A stretch of DNA of 64,000 nt from Cladorrhinum sp. PSN259 (taxonomy: Eukaryota; Ascomycota; Sordariomycetes; Sordariales; Podosporaceae). Of this stretch, positions 10,625 to 21,642 are shown piece by piece. Positions within the stretch are counted from its first letter, which is position 1. Each line of letters opens with the position of its first letter. The stretch is taken from contig MU867077.1 in assembly GCA_033725935.1 (NCBI GenBank), positions 62,001-126,000 on the forward strand. Reading direction: 5' to 3'. A model generated the notes under the pieces. It made no database searches, was not told the origin of the DNA, and worked only from the letters and a program-made list of their open reading frames with translations. The position numbers were made by a program, and so were the translations under genes.

Positions 10625-13600
10625 TGCTCAAGCGGTGCAGATATCCAACCTGCTGCACAGCTCTTGCAATTAACTCTATATCCAAATGCTGGATTTCGAA
10701 ATGCAAAAGTTCGAAAGACGCGCGGCGGTATTTGGTCGGGTCGGGCGGTTGTGTCGAGAGGCAAAAAAGTTGGAAGAGGTTCGTAAGTAGTTTCGGTGGT
10801 CAGGTCAAGTTGAAGAGTGTCGAAGCGCGGGGAGCAATAATAATTTCGGGCGCAACTAGGGTATGGACCGGGGTGTGGTGGGTGACTCCTTTCAGCCAGT
10901 CAAGTTTCTGGACACGCAGCTTTGAATCTTTTTTGGAAAACAAAAAAAAAGTTTGGCAGGAATTGAAAATTTAGACAAGTGCTGGATAAAAAATGCGAGC
11001 AAGAAGATGAGTGGCTGTGCCTGCCGTCGCGGCGTAGAACGAAAGAAAGAATTATGGACCGACAGGAGGAATGCCCAGGTGGATGGGTTAGAAAGTCGAC
11101 GATTGTTGGGACTGGCGGGCGGCGCGTGATGGCATGGGGTGACGAGCTTGGAGCATGGGACGAAACAAGGCGATAGGTCTCAGCTGGTGGTGAGTTCTAA
11201 AGGGAAAAAAATATGTATGGAATTATTCACCCAAAAAAGGGGGACTCTGGCAAGAACAGGCGCCGCTGACTGGTAACTTGCGGACGCCGAGTTCGTTAGA
11301 TGCAATGGTGGGAAGCTAAAAGCCAGCAATTGCGAACATGACCTGCACAGAAAGCATGCCGGTACAAGGGGGGTACGTGGCCCACAAAGACTGTCCCTTC
11401 CGGGCTGCCCTGACTTGTACCCCCTTGGTGGGTTCCAACCTGCCCTCCGCCCTGTGCCTCTCCCTGAGATCAGGTACCTGACTTGTCCCGTGCCCAAAAG
11501 GACACATTCGAGTCTCGTCCAGCCAGCAAGCAATGCAGCAGTGCAGCAATGCAGCAATATCTACCTTGCCGAAAGCAGCGGCGCGTGTCTGAGAAGGCAT
11601 TTTTAGTGGTTGAAATGGAAATGCACGCAGACAGACAGCACCGTGTGTGATTTTGATACTGTAACCTAGAAAAAAGGGGAGTTTATCAAACCGCAAAGCG
11701 TCAAATTACACGGTTCCCCATCTCCCTTCTTTCTCCCCAAAATTGAGAAGGGCAAAAATTCGATCATTTCCCGAACATCGCATTCATTGAAGAACCCTCC
11801 CGTCGCTGCCTGTCATCTACATGGCTCAGGGCTGGCCGGTCGCCTGTTGAGGTGGTTTTCACAAGTTGCCGAGCCCGGCCTCGTTCGCCATCCCGTCCGT
11901 CTTCACACCACCTTACATCTCTCGCTGCAGCCCTTCCCATTTTCTTTGCTTGGTGGTAGCAGCAAGCCAGCCGTGTGACCTATCCTCACAGAACGCCTAT
12001 ATTTATTGCAATTGTCCAGACAAAGCATCGCACCGGGCTGTCCAGGTCACGAGTCGCTGGGAATTGCGAAGGTGTAAGACTGAATTGTCTCCACAATAAC
12101 TCAACATGGTAGTCAATCGACAGCGTAATCTCTCGTTGAAATATCGACAATAGAAATGTCTGCCAGCCGAGATTTTATGATTCCGTGTGTGTGCTGCCAA
12201 ATACAGAAGCACAGGAGAGGAGGGCTTACAAAAGCTCTCAGCACAATGTACCAATGCAATCTGCATGGGAATTATTATTCACCAGGATTGGGAGATGTGA
12301 TAGCTTGCTTGATACCCGCATCTCGCTACCCCGCCTTGAAGCTGTCGTGTTCCCCATCCGGGATCGCCAGCCATCGCCAGGAGGGGCCAAAGGGGAGTTG
12401 ATGGGGGTATGTGTGGAGTCGACTTTTAACTTGGAATCGAGTCTCGACCGACAAGAATTGATAATGGAAAAAGAAAGTTCAGGAGTGCACTTTCTCGTTG
12501 ACCGCATTTACATAACTTTTGTGACCCCGGCTTTCACAAGGACAGTCTCGGGGCTTGTCGACCCACGGCAAGGATCAAAATCACAAAAGGCCAAACTTGG
12601 AGAATTGTTACTGTCTCTTTCTCTTTGTGCTTATCGGCATCCATGCTCGCATCGAAACTCGGTCGCAACAACTCCAAACACCCCAACCTGAAAGTCACTG
12701 GACGCACTGTGCACAACTCGCACACTGTCATCCCTCTCCACACCGTCACTAAAGACACGCCCAACCCAAATCAAGCCCTCCGCCTTTTTAGAAGCCCGTC
12801 AGATCCCAGTTCATGCAGGACGCCAACTGGCCGCCCAGGACCTGGAACCCTTGCCTCGACGTGCATATTCGTGCCCCTCATTCTCAATCACCAGCTTTCT
12901 GGAGGTGAATATGAAAGTTGAAGCCGAGATGAATAATATCGAATTGACAGCATATTCACAGGCGAATAGCATCTATCTTTGCTGACATAGAAGGGCAAAA
13001 TGATCAATTGGGCCCTCGGGGTGAGTCGGAAAAACAAGTTTCCCTTTCTCGGTAGCTAAATTCCCATGCTTGAGGGAAAAAGGACATGGAGGTTGTTGAA
13101 TTTGGCTTGCTCCCATCGTCGATGCACCCACGAAGCCCAGCATCGCAGGGCTTGGCAGACCGGCCAATAGCGTGGGAGCACGCAACCCCCTTCTCACGGC
13201 CTCACCCGATTCGGTGCTTTCTTTGACAAGCTTGAGTCGTCAACGGGAGTCCCTCTCCCTCTGGGGCTAATCGTCGAGATCACCGGATCAATCAGTTCAA
13301 GGGGAAATCATGCCTAAGTGGTCGGTGCCTCAACCAAGACTCTATCGAACCCACTATCTGGACTAGACTTGTCTACGCCGCCTCGCCTCACTCTCCAGCA
13401 GTTAGATCGGATCGTGTTACAGCGGCGCCAAGTTGAGATCTTAACCGGTCGATGTGTTGGTCTTTTTTATTTCTCGAAAAATGAATGGAAGAAGAAAAAA
13501 AACTTTGTTTCTGAACGGCACGGAGACCATTCCGATTTACCCAGCTTTGTGGAACCTACGGCTTACAAGTCACACAACGTGGCTGGCCCAACGAAAAGAA

Positions 13601-16314
13601 TAAATGATGCGACATGCCGTTTTTTGCTTTCTTTGTGATGTACATTCGGGAAGCTGTAAATTCAAATCGAGTCCAATTGACTGACAGCCTGACAGACGGC
13701 ACCATTTCCAGTCTAAACTAGCCAGGCACAGCATGTACCAAAAAAGCAAGGCTGTATCAACGCCGTTGTTGTGTGTTGTGTTTCAGACACTTTTTCAATC
13801 CCCAGTCATTGACAGGGCATCAAGCGCTGATGTAAGACAAGGGCAGGAATTTCTTCAACCCGAGGAGTCTCTCGGTCATCTCCATTTCATCCCAATGACA
13901 CTCTGCTCTGGTGCCCTATACTCCATTCGACAGGTAAGACGGGTAGCATCGTGTCAACTGTGAGTGCGGCGTAAATGTTGGATGCAGTAGAAACACGAGA
14001 GAAAAGGAAAATAATATCCATCGTGATCCCGTGGTCCCCGGAACCTGCAGAGTACCTTGATGTGCAGTGTAAGTCGACATGTCAATTCATACACCACACG
14101 AATAGCGGCCTTCCTATTACACTACAACCGTAGGTATGTATGGAACGCGAGGGAAGCATATGACGTTGACAGGAAAAGTTATGGGTCCTCAGCTCAATGC
14201 CACCTGACCAAAAACCAAGGAAACCTGGAAACTGTCAGGTACACACACACACTGGCAGCAAATGCGAGCGAGAGAAAAAATATTTTGTTCTGCATTTATC
14301 AGAAGTAAAGAGACCTTGCATTCATACAAAATCCTGTTTTTCATGAAACACTGAGTAGCCCTGGCTGGGTAAAAGAGAGATCGATCATCGTCATAATCTT
14401 CAAGACACACCAAAGAAAAAGCCCCACAACTATCCGCCCGTTTCCCGTATTCCGAAGCACCCGGATTTGCACATCCGGAAACAGATTTCATGCCTGCTTG
14501 ATGTTGATCAACAACCGGTTCGTCGGACAAACCTTGTTGCTAAGTTTTGCTGGGGTAGGTAGGTATGGCATGGCAGGGAGGTATTATTCTTCTCTTGATG
14601 TTTTTTCTTTTCTCCTTTTGTGGTTTCATCAGATCGCCGATCGGGTGAACAACCGAACGGGGATCGAGTCACAGGAAAAAAAAATTATATAAAAAGAAAA
14701 GGTAAGAAAAAAAAAAATCTGTGGGGACGGAAGGGAACGGTCGATCAGCCGCTCGCTTCTTTCTCCATCTTTGCAGCTCGAGTTACAACAAAAAGCTCCA
14801 CAGGCACGCTGTGGACAAAATAATCGATACCACAAAGCAGAGGCACCACTAAACACCGCCTTTTTCACCGCAAGAAACTGCTAAAATTCCCCTTTAATTA
14901 CAAATCAATACAAATGATGAAAGATATATATTTCATATTTATAAGGGAAAAAAGGCATCCAGGGGCATAATTGTAGCCCGGAAAAGTGCTGATTTTGGTG
15001 GACAATGACTAAAACCAGTTTGCAGTGCCGTTTTTTTTGTCCACAGCGTGACAGGGGACAATAAAATACACTAGAAAAGGGCCAGATCATTATCGGCTCT
15101 TGGGCTTTGATCCAGTTTCAAGGCTGCCAGCTTTCTGTTCTTGGTGATGATGAGCACGATCGACATTAACAAAGTATCATGGGGACCGGGAAGAAACGAC
15201 GGGAAATACGGGAAGATCATGGTTGTTCAATGGAGTTTTTCTGTTTGCGATATGCGTGCGGTATAAAAATAAAAAAACGCATGCGCGCGGCACACCAACA
15301 GATGACCTCCATGGGGTTTTTTCAAAAAAAACGGACTGGAAGAACAGGTGAAATTTCTATTTCCTTTTCTGGTCAGCGGACTCTCCGTCGGTCAGAAGAG
15401 AGATTTGATTTTACACCTGAATCATCAGTCAGTAAGGCTTCCCAGGACTAGTTTACCTAAACAGGAGAAATTCCATATTATACTGCACAACAACTGCCTG
15501 CCAAAAAGATGTGTGTTAACAAATGGAAGTTGAGCCACCACCATAAACTATCTAGGGTGAGGCTTATACATCCCGACAGACACCACCCCCCACGTAGGAA
15601 AAACATCATTCTAAAGTTATTGCATTCGGAGAAGAAGAAAAAACTTGCCACTCACCATGATATTTTAAACAGCACCATGCATCATTTGTGGCGTCCAATA
15701 TTTCACCTAGACTTAAACGACGGGATGAGTGAGTAGTATTTGTGTATGTACCTTTGGCAACCACTACCAGATCGATCAGATCAATCAGCTGTGACGACGG
15801 CCTCCCACCGGCGACCCTTTTGTGAATAACTCAGGTGGGTAGGGAGGGAGGAGGGGTTGTCAGCTAATGGTACCTGCGTCCAGGCAGCAGCTGAGAACCA
15901 AGAACCGAAAGAGAAAAAAAAAATAGAAAAAAATGGAAGAGCTGAACCCATCGGAACCATTGAGCGATTTCATAAGGGACAATTCTTACTTGGTGTGTCC
16001 CAGCCCGGTGGTACCATGAGGGGTAGAGTCTCAAGATTCTTGGCATCCATGTGGTTTTAGCTAGACTCCCAGAGCCTTATGAGTGATAGTTATGTGATAA
16101 GAACGTTTTGTAAGTGGGATGATGTTTTTTACCCGTCTGATAAGGGAAGCAAGCACCAAGAGTAGTCATATCATGAGTGTTGAAAGAATGTTTCACTTGT
16201 ACTTTTTTCTTCTTCTGTAGAAGAACAATATTATTCCAACAGAATTTCCAGCAATTGAACGTTATCCTCTAAATCTCTGCATTCAACCTACTTGCGAAAG
16301 TCATTTAAAACATC
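10625..16314. other. 5.7 kb gene-poor region upstream of C2H2 gene
   Basis: I see no convincing protein gene, tRNA, rRNA or transposon on either strand. The longest open frame is about 168 codons (near 12185-12691) and shows no family signal or splice logic. Stretches of A-rich and T-rich sequence are common from about 13000 to 16300. The region separates the divergent C2H2 gene (minus) and DUF3602 gene (plus), so both promoters lie in it. Its length would suit an extended regulatory region, long leader introns or a non-coding RNA, none of which can be shown from sequence alone. Confidence 0.5.
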
Positions 16315-16968
16315 ATGTCCTCTGAAGTCTTTCGCAGAGTGGGCCGCGGCGGTGCGGGGAACTTTTACAGCAAGCAGGACATCGAGGAGGTCGAGAAGGC
16401 TGCTGATGCGGCGGCTGCTGAGGTGCGTATGCTTTTTTTTCTTTTCTTTTTTCCTGGCTCACATAACTTCAGGATTCACTTACTTACAGGTAGGCTCTGG
16501 TTCTAGGACATTGAAGCACAAAACCCAACACCCGGCGCCCCCCTAGACAAGACCACCACAACCGCCACCACCACCACCACCACTACTCTCACCCAGCCAG
16601 CCCCTTACTCCCGAGGAGGCCGTGGTGGGGCTGGCAACTTTTACGACGCAGCTTTGACAGCCGCCTCGGCGCAACAAGAGAAGGAAGATGCCGAGCGCAC
16701 AAAGGCCGCGGTGGCAGCTAGCATCACCGCGAAAGCCAAGAGCAATCTTGGTGGGGGGTTCGGGGGTGGAAGAGGTGGGGCGGGCAACTGGATGGCCAAG
16801 CACGAGATGACTGAGCAGGAAAAGGAAGAAGAGGAGCAAAAGAAGGTCGTGCTAGAGGATTTGGAGATGAGGGTGTTGAAAGAGGTTGAGGAGAGTCTTG
16901 CGCCGCCTAAGGGTGTGTATACGAGGCCAGGGGCTGAGAGGACTGGGAGGAAAGATGACGAGGTTTGA
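16315..16968 (+). CDS. DUF3602 family protein with RGGAGN repeats
   Basis: Two exons, 16315-16422 and 16507-16968, give 189 aa. The intron starts GTGCGT and ends TTCTAG; the earlier TTACAG would bring a stop codon, which fixes the acceptor. The protein carries three copies of the DUF3602 signature at about residues 9-20, 67-78 and 118-126: GRGGAGNFYS, GRGGAGNFYD and GRGGAGNWMA. Between copies 1 and 2 lies a Thr run coded by a CAC/ACC repeat; the rest is charged and helical (EQEKEEEEQKK). Members are small, hydrophilic, probably disordered fungal proteins of unknown function. The ATG at 16315 begins MSSEVFRRVGRGG, a usual start for this family. The tail GVYTRPGAERTGR is also typical. Confidence 0.88.
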
Positions 16969-17479
16969 ACTGGATGGGTATATCGATCAGCGTTTTTTTA
17001 TTTCTCTCTCTCTCTCTTCAGATATTTTTGCAGTTCGTTACTTACTCAGTAGTTACTTCATAATAAATTCATTCATTATCATGTCAGTCCTGAACATTCA
17101 AGCATATCAATTGAACCACCTTGAAGCACGTGAAGTTCATCAAGCATACAACCTCAGTGTAAAAAAACCGTAAATACAAACCCCGCAATTCAAATACCAA
17201 GACCTCTTCTAAACCCCCCTATAAGTGTATATTTCCCCGCCATGCCGTAACTTTCACCACTTTCCCGTCCCGACAACGGCAAGTCCCGAACCCACCTTTG
17301 CAATTCAACCTGCCGCAAACCGCTCGTCCGCCACCAAAAAAAGTTGGTTACCATCATCATCACCACCACCACCACCACCACCACCACCACCACAACCGTC
17401 GTCGTCGTCGTCGTCGTCGCCTACCCCACACACACCCCTCACAACCATCCGCCAGTTCTTTCGATCAGCTCTATAAAAA
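16969..17479. other. spacer with leader of Pam18 gene
   Basis: This is a tandem spacer. The 3' region of the DUF3602 gene (with a CT-rich run near 17000-17020) is followed by the promoter and leader of the Pam18 gene, which contains CAT/CAC and GTC trinucleotide runs. Confidence 0.6.
17352..17419. repeat. trinucleotide microsatellites (CAT/CAC then GTC)
   Basis: A CAT run passes into about eleven CAC units (to 17393), followed after a few bases by seven GTC units (17398-17418). It lies in the leader of the Pam18 gene, 60-130 bases before the start codon. Frames reading poly-His or poly-Arg through it are not genes. Confidence 0.9.
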
Positions 17480-17936
17480 ATGGCCTCAGCACTCGCGATC
17501 GGCGCCGGCGCAGCAGTCGCCGCCTTCCTCGGCCGCGCCGGTCTAGTCGCCTGGCGTCGCTCCCGCGGCGGTGCCGGCGCCCTCGGGCAAGCATTCTACA
17601 AGGGCGGCTTCGAGCCTCGCATGACCAAGAAGGAGGCTACTTTGATTCTTTCTCTTAGGTATGCGTTCTGTTCCCCTGTCTCTCTCTCTCTCTCTCTCTC
17701 ACACACTCTCTTCTGAGTCTCCCCACCCTCTCTGCATTCAGTATTCCCAAATATCTTGCAGTGCTAATAAATACGCATATATATATATATATAGCGAATC
17801 AAGCATAACCCGCGACAAGGTCCGCAAGGCCCACCGGACCGTCATGCTCCTCAACCACCCCGACCGCGGCGGGAGCCCTTACCTGGCCACAAAGATAAAC
17901 GAGGCAAAGGAGTTTTTGGAAAAGACTACCTCGTAA
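17480..17936 (+). CDS. pam18: Pam18/Tim14, J-protein of the mitochondrial import motor
   Basis: Two exons, 17480-17658 and 17795-17936, give 106 aa. The intron (GTATGC ... TGCTAATA branch ... TATAG) holds a TC microsatellite and a TA microsatellite. Residues about 3-18 form an Ala/Gly-rich transmembrane segment, followed by the matrix-side arm FYKGGFEPRMTKKEA. The J domain starts with EATLILSLSESSITRDKVRKAHR and has the catalytic HPD motif at residues 81-83 (LNHPDRGG), ending INEAKEFLEK. Pam18 sits in the inner membrane with Pam16 and stimulates the ATPase of mtHsp70 at the TIM23 channel. Length and architecture are those of fungal Pam18; the other inner-membrane J-protein, Mdj2, is close in sequence but usually longer at the N-terminus. 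Confidence is high. Confidence 0.93.
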
Positions 17937-18553
17937 CCTCTCTCTCTCTTAACCTACCTCTCTTAATCTTCTACGTTCCAACACCGAAAAAAAGAAAGAG
18001 AAAAGAAAGAAGAAGAAAAACTTTGCAAATTAATAGCATTGGCGTTAGGGACTGACTATTTCACACGGGGGTGGATGGGTTTATAAAAACACCTTAGGTA
18101 GAAGGGTGATGATGTGATGGCAACTGTAGGATCAGGAGGTGTAGAATCGAGGCCATTATACCAGCTGTACAGTAGGATCAGAGGGAGTGGAAACGATGGA
18201 GACATGTATTTGTATGTCATTTGAAAGGAACTGGGTTGATGAACACGACGGCGATCATCTTGTTTGGTTTTGGACAGATAAAATGCTACCAAGTTGGCAT
18301 GCTTGAATTAGACTCTCCTCAATAAACAAAAAAATATTCAACAACACAAGCAGACCGGAATAGCCATTGTGAAAGCAAGATCAGCAGATACAACAATGCC
18401 AAATGCTAAAGACCTATTGTATGTGACGCTGCATGGAAATACAACAACAGAAGATGCATCCGCTCATGCTCGCATCACTCTCCTCACTGTCCTCCTTTTT
18501 TGTTTTTGACTTCATTGTCGCTTCCCCTTCTTCTTATTATGACTTCTCCCACC
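17937..18553. other. convergent 3' spacer
   Basis: This lies between the ends of Pam18 (plus) and the Gfd2-like gene (minus). It is A/T-rich with purine runs; no gene is seen. Confidence 0.6.
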
Positions 18554-20500
18554 CTAACGGGGCTTGACAGGCTTACCACCATCCGTGTCCTCTCCACCAC
18601 TGGTCCAGCCCTCCTTTTCTTGAAACTCAGCATAGGGAATATGCCCCTTGAGCTCGCCAGACAACGCCCTTTCAAGACTCTTGATACGCTTCATGACAGC
18701 TAGTCCCAGCATGGCGCGCAAAGTGTACGCTGCGTCGTTGCCCGCATTATGCAGGTTCTTGCACGGAATCCCCAAGTATCCCAGGGCCTTTTCGAGACTG
18801 CCAGGGTTGTTAGTGCGCAGTGTGTATTGGTGCATATCTTTGGTATCCATCATATCAATAACATTATCAGCAGCATAAACGTTGTAGCCACATTTCTCGA
18901 GGTACTTGATATCTGCTGAAGAATCGTGGAAAACGAGCACAACTGGACGGGGCTCTGGATTGAGGCCTGCTGGACCGAACCTCGCATGGTCTATGATCTC
19001 TTCGACGACTTTGGCAATCTCCTTCTCTTTAATAAACTCGGTATTCCTAATTTAGTCAGTAGGTGAGTTTGCTAATAGACTTGAAGACAAGACTTACCCA
19101 AAATCAAAGCGGTCAGCGCAGCCTTGAACATACTTGCGGTTGACAGCCCAGATGTTCTCCTCAATACGAATGTGGCGACTTTCAATAAGCGGAAACCAGT
19201 TTTGGCCATTCACACCCGGAGCGACGCCAACGAGTCTAGTTGTATCCAGAACGGAGATGCCAACTTCGGTGATGAGCTCTTGATTAAACTCATATGCCTC
19301 AATATCGATGCATACAAACAAAACCGAACCTTCCGGCTTGATAGTCATAGGCTGGTTCAAGTCCAGCATCTGGGGTTCAACCTCCGTACCACCCGGAGCG
19401 CGCTCGCTTGTATTCTCACGGAGACCAAGATAGCGCTGGGCACGCTTCATAGCCTTGCCCCAATCCCTATGAGATTGTGTGCGCTTGTAACGGTTCTTAT
19501 CCGACTGTTTAGCCTTAGACGACGCCTTGGAAATCATCTGCAGAATGTCGAGCAGGGTCTCCCGTCCGTCTTGAGTGGCGTTGTTAAGGTCGTCTTCATC
19601 CTTGGGCTCCGGGATGTTCTCGCGCAGAGAGTTGAATTGCTCAGCGCTAGACGAACGGCCGAGAAAGCGCGGGCGAGGACCATTTCCAGTGCCGAACAGA
19701 AGATTGAATTTGCGTGCATTCGAACCGGGAGGAATTGTCAGGTTGATCTGAAGCTTAGCATTCACTACGTCCAGTAGATGTTCAAACTGCCCAGTGGGCA
19801 CAAACAACACAGGGAGATGATCACCCAGCTGCTTTGGTTGGTGGAGGTAATAGCTATTGATATCAGTAAACAGGGCCCTATAGTGGTTAGTGGATGAAAG
19901 AAGACTCACAGGTCCCAGATTCTGTTGTGATGAAGAGCCTCCAAGGTAAACAGGGGAGCCGCCTGAGGAAAAGATCAGCAACCTTGCACACACTCGTTTA
20001 TCAGAGGCTATTTTAGATTGACTTACTCTCTCACCATTGACCTTGCCCACGAACATGTTGCAGTAATTTATAACCAACTTCCACGGCACGAACGTCTGGG
20101 TTTCAAGGGACGCCTCACCGACTGCAAGCCCTGTTTCTTTCCACTGAAGTCCCTCTTTCTCCAGTTCAGCAGGATCCAGTAAGTCGTCAGGAACATCGGC
20201 AGCAAGTCTGCGAGCCTTGTTCGGCTTGGTGGAGCGGCTGGATTCGGTCTTCCACATCATGTGAGGCGTTGGAATCAGGCCGCCGGTCTCGTCATTTGGG
20301 TCGACCGGCATATCTGCCATGTCTTCCTCGCCCTCAGCAAGCTCACTTGGGTCAACATCGCGCCAGCTTGAGGGATCAAATCCGTCAAAGATGGCCGGGT
20401 CACAGCGAGTAAGAGCGATTAGGTCACGCATGAACTGGGCGTCTTCTTCGCGCTGGCGCTCAAGATCATCTTGAGGCTGGCCAGGGATTGTGTCATCCAT
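18554..20500 (-). CDS. Gfd2/YDR514C-like DEDDh 3'-5' exonuclease-fold protein
   Basis: Four exons join in frame: 20500-20027, 19962-19910, 19853-19098 and 19046-18554 (591 aa). Introns 1 and 2 happen to be open in the coding frame, but splicing (GTAAGT..CTCAG and GTGAGT..ATAG) yields the better sequence ERAAPLFTLEALHHNRIWDL then YYLHQPKQLGDHLPVLFVP. The second acceptor is ambiguous: AATAG before 19853 is used here, while the ATAG about 24 bases earlier would add eight in-frame residues. The C-terminal half is an RNase-H-like exonuclease domain with all DEDDh residues: Asp359 and Glu361 (FVCIDIEAYE), Asp473 (SADIKYLE), and His527 with Asp532 (HNAGND). Substrates are likely RNA or DNA 3' ends. 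The yeast namesakes are poorly understood; fungal RNAi includes an exonuclease of the same superfamily (QIP), and orthology to it cannot be decided here. The N-terminus is acidic. Confidence 0.85.
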
Positions 20501-21642
20501 ATTGAAGAATCCTTGTAGGGTGGAGTTACCTATCTTGAGCAGTCAGAAGATCGTTTGTGGAATCATACGAAGGTGAGATTGCGATGTAAGCGGACAAGAA
20601 AAGAAGTAACAGAAGTACCTGCCTAAGAATTAATCTGATGAATCGAAATTCGACGCACTCTTAAAATATTAGAGCGGAGTGAAATAAAGATAGGTGAGGC
20701 CTGCAATGTGCAGACACATTGATGGCCGGTTTGACAGTTAAGAATTTGTGTGGTGATCCGCAAGGTGTTGACTCGAGAGATGTCGAGGCGGCTTCAGAGT
20801 TGCTGGTTGCCTGGGAAAAGAAAATTCGGGAGCTGCAAATCAGCAGTTGAATTTGAGAACCGGCAACTCGTCCCAAATGGCAGCAACACGAAGTTAAATT
20901 TTGAACTCTCAGCTGATTCCAGTTTAGAGCAAACGGAAACCACGGGTGGGCAATGGCAGCAGCGTGGTTACCGTTTTTTGTTTGAAAGGAGGCAGGAGCA
21001 AACAGCAGGAACAGCTGATTTGTTCAGACGAAGAAAAAAATAAATAAATAGAAAAAAAGGTTGTAGCCTTAAATAAGGCGAACGAATCAAATTGAGACAA
21101 CCCTTGTGATCGCCGCAATCAATTTACAAAAGGTTGACTCGCTTTTGCTCAATAGAACGAATGGTATTGTTTGACTTGAAAGTCCTCTTTGAAACGCTGC
21201 ACGATCTCGATGTAAACAAATCATGCGGGGTTGTAAGTGAACAATGTCTGTTGAGGATATTGTGGAGCCCAACCTGAGTTCTATGCCTAAGGCCTCTAAT
21301 ATTCAAATATGGACTTCTCTCTGATTTATATCAGATCAAATCTATCAACAAAGTAATTCGACTGGTGGGCCTTGGCAACTGGGCACCAAGAGGTCGCTGC
21401 CTGAGAGAGTGTAACCTGGGCGGGCTGGCTGTCCCATACTGTGCCATACATCATCAATATGGCTTCATCAAGACACAACTACATTATCGCCTGGTTCCTT
21501 CTTTAAAAATTTTCAACACTTTGTCTCGATACCCCCCCCCCCCCCCCCAATGTTTTAAGTTTCTACTCGCTCCTAGGAACCACCTGAACGCCAAAATCAA
21601 AAGTTGATATACTTAAATGCCTCGGACCAGTTGGCTTGTCAT
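20501..21642. other. intergenic spacer with poly-C tract
   Basis: A tandem minus-strand spacer: it holds the promoter of the Gfd2-like gene (from 20501 upward) and the 3' region of Ku80. A 17-base C run lies at 21532-21548. No gene is seen. Confidence 0.6.
21532..21548. repeat. C17 homopolymer
   Basis: Seventeen consecutive C on the plus strand, about 100 bases past the Ku80 stop codon, so G-rich in the Ku80 sense strand. Its length is probably variable between isolates. Confidence 0.9.

Noticed and set aside
12185..12691. 168-codon plus-strand frame in the gene-poor region
   Set aside because: No family resemblance, no splice context, and frames of this length occur by chance in 5.7 kb.
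17298..17546. Frames with long His or Arg runs before Pam18
   Set aside because: They are translations of CAC and GTC microsatellites in the leader.
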